From: Streptomyces spiroverticillatus
Lineage (GTDB): Bacteria; Actinomycetota; Actinomycetes; Streptomycetales; Streptomycetaceae
DNA length: 35,100 bases
Direction of reading: 5' to 3'
NCBI GenBank assembly: GCA_014650415.1
Contig: BMUX01000039.1
Location: 1 to 35,100, forward strand
Numbering within the stretch: the first letter of the stretch is position 1; every line of letters starts with the position of its first letter. The position numbers and the translations under genes are program-made. The notes under the pieces were generated by a model that saw only the letters and a list, made by a program, of their open reading frames with translations, was not told the DNA's origin and ran no database searches. Below are positions 29,729 to 35,100 of the stretch, piece after piece.

Positions 29729-31426
29729 TTAAGCACTCGCAGCGCGAGGACGTTTCAACGGGCGGCGCACGTAACCGTCAAGGGCCATGACCGCAGCGGC
29801 AATCCCGTCAATACGGGACGACGACTTTCCACGGTCCGGTTTGACGGGTCGCATGTTGTCGTTGCCGTCCCGGTACACCTCCACCACGGACGCATTCCAC
29901 CGGAGAACGGGGTTACCGCCGTGGCGTATCTGCCCCTCACGCAAGAGCCGTTCAAGTTCCTTGCACCCGGGCGACATTCCCAAGTACGTCTGCGCGACCG
30001 GCACCACGTCGATCCCGCGCGTTTTCGACTCGATGCGCTGTACGAGCTGCCCCGCGAACATCCGGTCATAGCTGATTCGCTGGACGTCCAGCCGGCGACA
30101 GTCCGCAACGATCTGCTTTTCAATCGCGTCATAGTCGATCGCGTCGCCCTCGGTGAGGGTCAACAAACCCGCATCTACCCACTCGCGCAACGGGACTTGT
30201 AGCTGTTGCTCTAGCTCGTCTACGCGTTCTTCGGGCAGCCAAAACCGGGCAACTAGCTCCAGCTCCACACCGGGCACGCGGGACTCAACAGCGAGGACCC
30301 ACGCGGAAAGGTCCGCGACCGCCGAAAGGTCAACCCCACCCCATGCACGCCTGTACCGGAACGCCTTGTCATTGACCACCCCCGCGTTCTCATCCCACAG
30401 CGAGAGCGGAAGCCACCGCGACGCAGCACGCATACGCCTGTTGAGTGACAAGCGGCAAAAGGTCGGGAAGTAGGAAGGCGTCGACCGGGCCTTGTTGGCT
30501 TCGCGTCGCATGTAAGCGAGCGAGGGCGACGCACCGAGCCCGGGATTAGCCTTGTACCACGTGCGCTCGTCAAAGGGATCGTCCGACTCTTCGGCAGCCC
30601 AGATGACGCCGTAGTGACCGGGGTCGGTGACCACGGAATCAGCGCACCGCCGGGTGTACGTGTGTTTCTCGTCGTAGATGCTGCCCTCGGTGCCCTCATC
30701 TGCCGTGGTAATGAATATGACCAACGGCTGATCACGGGCACCCGTGCCGGTCTCGATAGCGTCGATAAGGTCACGACGCTTGTGAACGTGGACCTCATCC
30801 ACGATCGCACCGCTCACGTTCAAGCCGTGCGCGGTTTCAGCGATTTTCGACAAGGCGCGAAAGAGCCCGCCGGTACGCGGCACCCTGATAAGACCCCGTA
30901 GAACCTCTACGCGGCCCCGTACAGCCCGCGAAGTGAGCGCCATGCGCTTAGCGTCGTCAAAGACCCGTTCGGCCTGTGGAAGGCTTCCTGCGGCTGCATA
31001 GACTTCCGCGCCGATCTCTCGGTCTGCCAGTAGCAGAACGAGACCGATACCGGACGAGAGCGTTGACTTACCGTTCTTGCGGGGGACTTCAATCCACGCC
31101 GACCGGATCACCCGGACAGCGCGCCCTAGTTCGGCGTCATGGGCGAGCCATCCGAAGATGGGGGCAATCACCCACACGACTTGCCAAGGGTCCAGCTTGA
31201 GACGGGAGTTACCCCACCGTCCTTTTGTGTGCTGGAAACTTTGGATCGCGTCGACAGCTCGGCGAGCGGCTGCCACATCGAAATACGCGCCCGGAGCGTT
31301 CGCCGCTTGTGCAGCAACCACCAGGGGACGCGACTCCAGCGCTGCCGCTATCTCGTCCTCGGACAAGCCGAGCTGCCGCAGCGCGTCCAACGGCACGGGT
31401 GGAGCGTCAGTCAAAGATTCCGTCAT
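29729..31426 (-). CDS. Terminase large subunit
   Basis: 565 residues from an ATG at 31426, overlapping the small subunit gene by 20 bases. The ATPase has Walker A VPRKNGKST (114-122) and Walker B AIVDEVH (Asp210-Glu211), then a C motif in VIFITTAD. The RNaseH-like nuclease begins at WGGVDLSAVADL (Asp366) and has a later Asp-rich end (RGKSSSRIDGIAAAVMAL). It packages DNA through the portal. Confidence 0.95.
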   Translation of the reverse strand: MTESLTDAPPVPLDALRQLGLSEDEIAAALESRPLVVAAQAANAPGAYFDVAAARRAVDAIQSFQHTKGRWGNSRLKLDPWQVVWVIAPIFGWLAHDAELGRAVRVIRSAWIEVPRKNGKSTLSSGIGLVLLLADREIGAEVYAAAGSLPQAERVFDDAKRMALTSRAVRGRVEVLRGLIRVPRTGGLFRALSKIAETAHGLNVSGAIVDEVHVHKRRDLIDAIETGTGARDQPLVIFITTADEGTEGSIYDEKHTYTRRCADSVVTDPGHYGVIWAAEESDDPFDERTWYKANPGLGASPSLAYMRREANKARSTPSYFPTFCRLSLNRRMRAASRWLPLSLWDENAGVVNDKAFRYRRAWGGVDLSAVADLSAWVLAVESRVPGVELELVARFWLPEERVDELEQQLQVPLREWVDAGLLTLTEGDAIDYDAIEKQIVADCRRLDVQRISYDRMFAGQLVQRIESKTRGIDVVPVAQTYLGMSPGCKELERLLREGQIRHGGNPVLRWNASVVEVYRDGNDNMRPVKPDRGKSSSRIDGIAAAVMALDGYVRRPLKRPRAASA

Positions 31427-31904
31427 CCTCGCCCCCGCTGTTGTCCGGCGGTGTCAGCCGGCCACGCGCGGACGGGGACAAGCCAAGTTCACCGATGTAC
31501 CGGGCAAGCTGATTGCGGTACTGCCCGACAACCGTGGTCGCGCCGTTCTTCTGCCACCCGCGCTCGCCCTGCATCAAAATGCCGTTCGCCGAAATCTCCC
31601 GCTCGCACTGGTCGATACGGGCGACGCACACGCAGTAGTCCGTGAGGGTCGTCGTGTCGACCGTGCCCACACCGGCCGTGAACTCCAGGACCGGGACAAC
31701 GCGTTGCCACTCGCGGGACGCGACTTCGCGGCACCGGGCATTCACCGCGCGCTGTCCGTCGCCAACGTCCGTGAACGTGACGGACCAGTCCGGTTCGACC
31801 AGTTCGGCCGGCGGCACCCGCACCCCCTCGGACACCGGACGCTTACCGGGGTTGCCCTCGCGGATCACCTGCAACGGTGGCTTCCGCCGTGTCGGATCGG
31901 CCAT
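31407..31904 (-). CDS. Terminase small subunit (P27-like)
   Basis: 165 residues from an ATG at 31904. RKPPLQVIREGNPGKRP, then PPAELVEPDW, REWQRVVPVLEFTAGVGTVD and WQKNGATTVVGQYRNQLARY are typical of P27-family small terminases, and the C-terminus is acidic. It would recognise the packaging site. A GGAAGGGGTGAGGA leader precedes it. Confidence 0.88.
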   Translation of the reverse strand: MADPTRRKPPLQVIREGNPGKRPVSEGVRVPPAELVEPDWSVTFTDVGDGQRAVNARCREVASREWQRVVPVLEFTAGVGTVDTTTLTDYCVCVARIDQCEREISANGILMQGERGWQKNGATTVVGQYRNQLARYIGELGLSPSARGRLTPPDNSGGEDDGIFD

Positions 31905-32046
31905 TCCTCACCCCTTCCGGGTCGTCTGGTGGGCTCTGTGGACAGCGCGGAGCCCCCGCGCAAACGCCTCCACCTGCGGCGCGAGTCTTTTGCCTCCCTG
32001 CCGTGCTTCTAGGGCGTGAGAGGGGGGTCCCTGCCTGGGGGCGGGG

Positions 32047-32421
32047 TCACTGCCGACGGGGCTGGACCCTCTCGGCAGCCCATCCGCCGGGCTGGTGCTT
32101 CGCGGTCTCGCGGTTGTGGCACGGCGTGCACAACGGACGCAGATGCTCGAACGCATCCGGATTCACCACACGCCGCGCGAGCAACTGCCGTCGGCTCAAA
32201 GGGAAGTGGTCGGCAACCGTCGCAGTGCGAGAGCAGAGCACGCACCACGGATGCGTGTACAGGTACCGCTTACGGATCAGCGGCCACCGCCGGCCGTACG
32301 CGCTCGTCCCCGGTGTCACCCGCTGTGCGTTCGCTTCCTTCTCATGTGTCGGGCAGCGTCCGCCCGTGGTCAGCTCGGGGCAGCCGGGGACAGAGCAAGG
32401 GGGGCGGGGCTTACGCGGCAG
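32047..32421 (-). CDS. HNH endonuclease 1
   Basis: 124 residues if it starts at a CTG at 32421, which has AAGGAGG six bases upstream and gives PRKPRPPCSVPGCPELTTGG. A GTG at 32463 is in frame but lacks a site. Zinc Cys pairs (CSVPGC, CVLC) and the HNH core TVADHFPLSRRQL (Asp-His), then HLRPLCTPCHNRETAKH are present. HNH proteins next to terminases help cleave cos ends in many long-tailed phages (established). It probably acts with the terminase. Confidence 0.85.
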   Translation of the reverse strand: MPRKPRPPCSVPGCPELTTGGRCPTHEKEANAQRVTPGTSAYGRRWPLIRKRYLYTHPWCVLCSRTATVADHFPLSRRQLLARRVVNPDAFEHLRPLCTPCHNRETAKHQPGGWAAERVQPRRQ

Positions 32422-32450
32422 GGGGCACCTCCTTAGCGGGGTGGGGTTGC

Positions 32451-32517
32451 CGTAACGCTGCACTGGTCGACATGCGTTACCAGCGTCCGTAACGCTGTCA
32501 ACGTCGACATGCGTTAC
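32451..32517. repeat. Two tandem 37-base repeats with inner inverted arms
   Basis: Unit 1 starts at 32451 and unit 2 at 32488. Each is CGTAACGCTG, five variable bases, then GTCGACATGCGTTAC. In each unit GTAACGC and GCGTTAC are inverted copies and GTCGAC is a palindrome. On the minus strand TTGACA (32496-32501) lies between them. They lie just upstream of the first late gene, so they may be operators of a late promoter or part of the packaging site. Confidence 0.75.
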
Positions 32518-32520
32518 ATC

Positions 32521-32612
32521 GCGGGGTGTGGGGAGTCGAACCCCTGTTGCGGCTGGTTTCGTGACGGGTGACTAGCCCGCCCTACTCGCCTCCGCGTGCA
32601 CCATGCACCCCT
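32521..32612 (-). tRNA. tRNA-like sequence, anticodon uncertain
   Basis: On the minus strand AGGGG-TTCGACT-CCCCA is a near-perfect T arm and contains the full box GGTTCGACTCC. Flanks CACCCCG (3') and GGGGTG (5') could pair as an acceptor stem with one mismatch at its end. GCGGG-CTAGTCA-CCCGT could be an anticodon arm (nominal AGT). The D arm is poor, the variable region would be 18 bases, and CCA is not encoded. It may be a decayed or unusual phage tRNA. Confidence 0.4.
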
Positions 32613-32653
32613 ACGCACCGGGGACGACCGGTCAAAGTCGACCCGATGCGGTT

Positions 32654-32815
32654 CTAAGCCGGAGTGTCAGGCACCCCGAAGTCAGTAGCCGTGCTCGTCG
32701 CCCACACCGGCCCGTCCGCACCCCTCCGCCGACGAAGCACCACCGTCGGCGTGTCCAGCTCGGCAAGCTCATCCGCCGTGTGCTCGTGCGTCTCGTCAAA
32801 CTCGCTGTACTGCAT
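32654..32815 (-). CDS. Small acidic protein, 53 residues
   Basis: ATG at 32815 with GGGGGCAGCG upstream, overlapping the end of HNH endonuclease 2 by 20 bases. It begins MQYSEFDETHEHTADELAEL, then TPTVVLRRRRGADGP. No family is recognised. It is probably co-translated with the nuclease gene. Confidence 0.6.
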   Translation of the reverse strand: MQYSEFDETHEHTADELAELDTPTVVLRRRRGADGPVWATSTATDFGVPDTPA

Positions 32816-33152
32816 CGCTGCCCCCGAAATCCGTAGCGGTCTTGAGTACGTGGCACGGCCGGCAGAGCACTTGAACGTTGCTCGCCACGTCCTCGCCACC
32901 GAGGGCGAGCGGCTTCACGTGGTCGACGTCGACGGCATCCGCCGGGAAGTCGTCCAAGCACCAGTCACACCACGCGTGCCCCCGTGCCTGTAGCCGCTTC
33001 CGCAGCGCCGCAGCACCCGCATACCGCTGTGCCGAGCGCTTGCGCTGCCGGTGACGGGAGCGAACCGCGGAACGCTGTCCGTACGCCTGGTGGTGCTTGT
33101 GGCAGCGTCCTCGGTGGGTTGCAAGCTCGGTGCAGTCGGAACAGCGCGTCAT
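32796..33152 (-). CDS. HNH endonuclease 2
   Basis: 118 residues from an ATG at 33152 behind CGGGGGCCGAC. An N-terminal Cys/His knuckle (TRCSDCTELATHRGRCHKHH) precedes a basic stretch. The HNH core is WCDWCLDDFPADAVDVDHVK, then PLALGGEDVASNVQVLCRPCH, with the Asp-His pair, Asn and zinc Cys residues. Two HNH genes at the packaging end are unusual. One may serve packaging and the other be a homing-type nuclease. Confidence 0.88.
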   Translation of the reverse strand: MTRCSDCTELATHRGRCHKHHQAYGQRSAVRSRHRQRKRSAQRYAGAAALRKRLQARGHAWCDWCLDDFPADAVDVDHVKPLALGGEDVASNVQVLCRPCHVLKTATDFGGSDAVQRV

Positions 33153-33386
33153 GTCGGCCCCCGTTGTCGTCGTCCTGGTGCTCGTCCTCGCCGGCGAGAC
33201 CGGACCGGACACGGTGGGGACTGCCAGACCGTTTCCCCCTGCCCGTGAGACAGGCTCAAAGGATGGGTCGGACAGTCAGGCAGTCCCCGCGCTCCGCACG
33301 GCCGTAGTCGGCGTGCAGAGCAGCAAGCGGAAGACAGGCACTCGGTCCGCCGAATTCCCCCGTTGGGTGGGTGCGCGGTAACCGTC

Positions 33387-33476
33387 TTCCGGGTACTAGG
33401 GAGAGCGAAGGTTTCCCGCACCCTCGGGGCGGACCGTTTCGCTGTTCCGGGTACTAGGGAGAGCGAAGGTTTCCCG
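33387..33476. repeat. 32-base perfect direct repeat, two copies
   Basis: 33387-33418 and 33445-33476 are identical, 58 bases apart start to start. They begin TTCCGGGTACTAGGGAGAGC and end GAAGGTTTCCCG. Each holds GGGA...TCCC arms. Only two copies are present. Confidence 0.9.
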
Positions 33477-33541
33477 GGCGAGGGGGGAGGCATCCGGCGT
33501 GGTGACGGGATGACGTTCAAGGTGCCGTGCTGGGTTTCTTT

Positions 33542-33570
33542 CTATTTTTTATACGTGATCTGAAAAATAG
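33542..33570. repeat. AT-rich inverted repeat
   Basis: CTATTTTT (33542-33549) with AAAAATAG (33563-33570) around TATACGTGATCTG. Very AT-rich for this genome. Confidence 0.75.
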
Positions 33571-33642
33571 GTTCTAACCGTCACTCCGTCACCCTCCCTC
33601 GCTGTCCGGGGCAGCCCGGGGCACCGTGGGCGGACAGGGGGA

Positions 33643-33672
33643 AGCCCCGGCGGTCCGAGGACTACCGGGGCT
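33643..33672. terminator. GC-rich hairpin
   Basis: AGCCCCGG (33643-33650) with CCGGGGCT (33665-33672), no clear U-tract. Possibly a second terminator after the integrase gene. Confidence 0.45.
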
Positions 33673-33726
33673 GGTCGGCACGGTCGTACTGCATTCCAGG
33701 ACGAACCTGTAAGGCACCGTGCCTCT

Positions 33727-33750
33727 CCCGCACACCCATGTTGGTGCGGG
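33727..33750. repeat. Small hairpin
   Basis: CCCGCAC (33727-33733) pairs with GTGCGGG (33744-33750) around a ten-base loop. Confidence 0.5.
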
Positions 33751-33785
33751 GTCCTACAAGCCTATAGGCGGTACGTGGGGCACCA

Positions 33786-33823
33786 GAGAGCCCCGGCAGT
33801 CACACGGACCACACGGGGCTCTC
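33786..33823 (-). terminator. Terminator after integrase gene
   Basis: GAGAGCCCC (33786-33794) pairs perfectly with GGGGCTCTC (33815-33823), 17 bases after the integrase stop. Confidence 0.65.
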
Positions 33824-33839
33824 AGAACGGCTGTGAGCG

Positions 33840-35100
33840 CTACGCAGCTAGTACGGGCTCGGAGAGGCGGACGGACGTACCGCCCACGTTCGGGCCGTCG
33901 GGGCGCTTCTGGTCGTCTTCCTGCGCGCCTGCCGCCTCTGCGCCTGGGTCATGGGCGATTTCAGCAGTGATCACGACCCGTTCGCGTCCACTCGCTACCG
34001 AGTTGACGACCACGCGCACGCCGTGAGCTTCGAGCATTTCGCGTCGTTCGGCGTCGTCCGTAGCCGCGTGCCACTCGTCCGCCACGGTCTTGCCGGTCGG
34101 GACACTTACCCACCCGGCGGGACGGTCCGGTTGCTCCCTAAGCTCGCTGATTTCGCGGCCGAGTTCGGCGAACCGGGTCCGGAACCACTCTGCATCCTCC
34201 GGAGCGTCGTACACCCCCGCGTTACGGTCCTCGCGGAGTCGGGTCCGTGTGGACTCCAGCTCGGCTATCTGGGACGCGAAGCCCGTACCGGGGTCGTATA
34301 CGGACTTCATGAGCTGCCCCGAGCCGTACCGGTCAAGGAACCACGCGGCTACGGCTTCGTTGAGCTGAAACTGAGCGATCACCACACCGGGCACATGCTC
34401 GCTGTCCTTGACTCCCCGAGGGCGACCGCAGAACCAGGATTCCGGAATACCGCGCTGCCTCGCCGTGCAGTGGTAGGCGGGGTAACGGACTCCCTGAATG
34501 CGGACGCTTGCCGAACGGTAGAGCTTGTCATTGCAGTTGCCGCAGTACGCAATATCGGCAATGAGGTTCGCACCCTTGGGTGTCCGCGAGTTCGGCCGAA
34601 TACCCTTGGGGGCAAGTTTCACCTTGAGTGCTTCGTGCGTCGCACGGTCCCAGAGTCCCGGAGCGATCTTGTACGGCTTTCCGTCCTTGTCCAGGACGGG
34701 CCGCCCCTTGTTCATGAGGTAGCCCAACGCCGCTTCACTCAGCAGCATGTCTTTGATCCCCTTACCGCTCCACTTCGTTCCGACAGGCTTACGCCCGTAC
34801 TGCACGCGGAGCCAGTCACGGGGGGACAGTTCCCGGGCACGGTTAAGGCGGGCTGCCTCGCTGTACGGCGTGGTCTTGCCGGTCTGGTCGAGCAGAATGC
34901 GCGTCGCGATATTGCGCATGACGTCTGCCGAGTGCTTCTCATTCTCCGAGTGCGTCACCTTCGCCGTGGGCGACGGACGAACGTGCTTGAACCCGTACGC
35001 GGGACGGTTGGTGACCTGTCCAGCGTCGCGCGCCCGCTTGTACTCCTGTCGGACCCGCTCACGCGTAGAGCGGTGCTCCATCTGCGCGCCCATGGCCTTA
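33840..35100 (-). CDS. int: Large serine integrase, 5' end cut by window edge
   Basis: The frame is open to the window edge (AAG GCC precede the ATG at 35093), so the N-terminal catalytic domain with its Ser is missing. The visible 419 residues start near the long helix (QMEHRSTRERVRQEYKRARD) and go on to AYGF, a recombinase domain, a zinc ribbon (YCGNC at about 195, then YHC and WFCGRP), then a coiled coil (FASQIAELESTRTRLRED and FRTRFAELGREISELRE) and a C-terminal end (GVRVVVNSVASG). This is the layout of large serine recombinases such as phiC31 integrase. It joins attP and attB. The attachment site is expected upstream of the gene, beyond the window. Confidence 0.93.
   Translation of the reverse strand, partial: KAMGAQMEHRSTRERVRQEYKRARDAGQVTNRPAYGFKHVRPSPTAKVTHSENEKHSADVMRNIATRILLDQTGKTTPYSEAARLNRARELSPRDWLRVQYGRKPVGTKWSGKGIKDMLLSEAALGYLMNKGRPVLDKDGKPYKIAPGLWDRATHEALKVKLAPKGIRPNSRTPKGANLIADIAYCGNCNDKLYRSASVRIQGVRYPAYHCTARQRGIPESWFCGRPRGVKDSEHVPGVVIAQFQLNEAVAAWFLDRYGSGQLMKSVYDPGTGFASQIAELESTRTRLREDRNAGVYDAPEDAEWFRTRFAELGREISELREQPDRPAGWVSVPTGKTVADEWHAATDDAERREMLEAHGVRVVVNSVASGRERVVITAEIAHDPGAEAAGAQEDDQKRPDGPNVGGTSVRLSEPVLAA

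Larger units (their letters stand above)
33153..33839. other. Non-coding gap, repeat-rich (possible cos region)
   Basis: 687 bases with no convincing gene on either strand. It holds a 32-base direct repeat, an AT-rich inverted repeat, and three further hairpins listed separately. In long-tailed phages the packaging site is usually near the HNH/terminase genes, so cos could lie here. Leftward promoters for the HNH operon are also expected here. Confidence 0.5.

Noticed and set aside
31908..32046. Leftward frame ending in APQVEAFARGLRAVHRAHQ just before the small terminase gene
   Set aside because: Looks protein-like, but has no usable start after the HNH stop except a GTG giving 21 codons; too weak to call.
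33387..33476. Repeat-spacer-repeat pattern like a minimal CRISPR array
   Set aside because: Only two 32-base repeats with one 26-base spacer, no cas genes, and position in a phage control gap.

Overview
The window is most of a temperate, long-tailed (siphovirus-type) phage genome integrated in, or related to, a Streptomyces-like actinobacterium. The DNA is very GC-rich, starts are often GTG, TTG or even CTG, the ribosome-binding sites are strong AGGGGGA or GGAGG types, and the protein families match Streptomyces temperate phages: a large serine integrase, a phiC31 Gp3-like protein and P27-type small terminase. At least 35 genes read leftward (minus strand). Inside the phage only one gene, a LuxR/TrmB-like regulator at 5836-6822, reads rightward.

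Layout from left to right. 1-185: the 3' end of an IS5-type transposase, then the 3' remnant of a GntR-type regulator, probably cut by the IS. 192-3561: a tightly packed leftward run of small accessory genes, mostly unknown, many with overlapping stop/start codons and Cys/His motifs. It is interrupted at 1586-1855 by a non-coding block of five hairpins. 3624-6822: a control region with an XRE-HTH regulator carrying a large helical (TPR-like) C-terminal part, a 109-residue unknown protein, a 59-residue secreted peptide ending NNDTGWG, a divergent promoter/operator region and the lone rightward regulator. 6867-15796: early and replication genes (sigma-70-like factor, family A DNA polymerase, primase-helicase, PD-(D/E)XK nucleases, Gp3-like recombination directionality factor, dNMP kinase). 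15793-17147: lysis (holin, CHAP endolysin, coiled-coil membrane protein). 17160-23900: tail (tail-tip proteins, tape measure, frameshifted assembly chaperones, major tail protein). 23933-31904: head and packaging (connectors, capsid, scaffold, MuF-like protein, portal, terminases). 32047-33152: two HNH endonucleases, a tRNA-like sequence and tandem repeats. 33153-33839: a repeat-rich non-coding gap that may hold the cos site. 33840-35100: the serine integrase, with its catalytic domain cut by the window edge.

Transcription in the late block runs from the HNH/terminase end (about 32.5 kb) down to lysis (about 15.8 kb), in the usual head-tail-lysis order. Replication genes follow in the same direction, separated by clear hairpin terminators. 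Integrase and Gp3-like protein are likely the integration/excision pair. The phage sigma factor may direct a later gene set.

The most interesting candidate system is the possible peptide-signalling switch: a secreted small peptide (5413-5592) encoded close upstream of an XRE-TPR regulator (3624-4862), next to divergent operators and a second regulator. This resembles in layout the RRNPP/arbitrium class, but in a Streptomyces-type prophage. That interpretation is inference.
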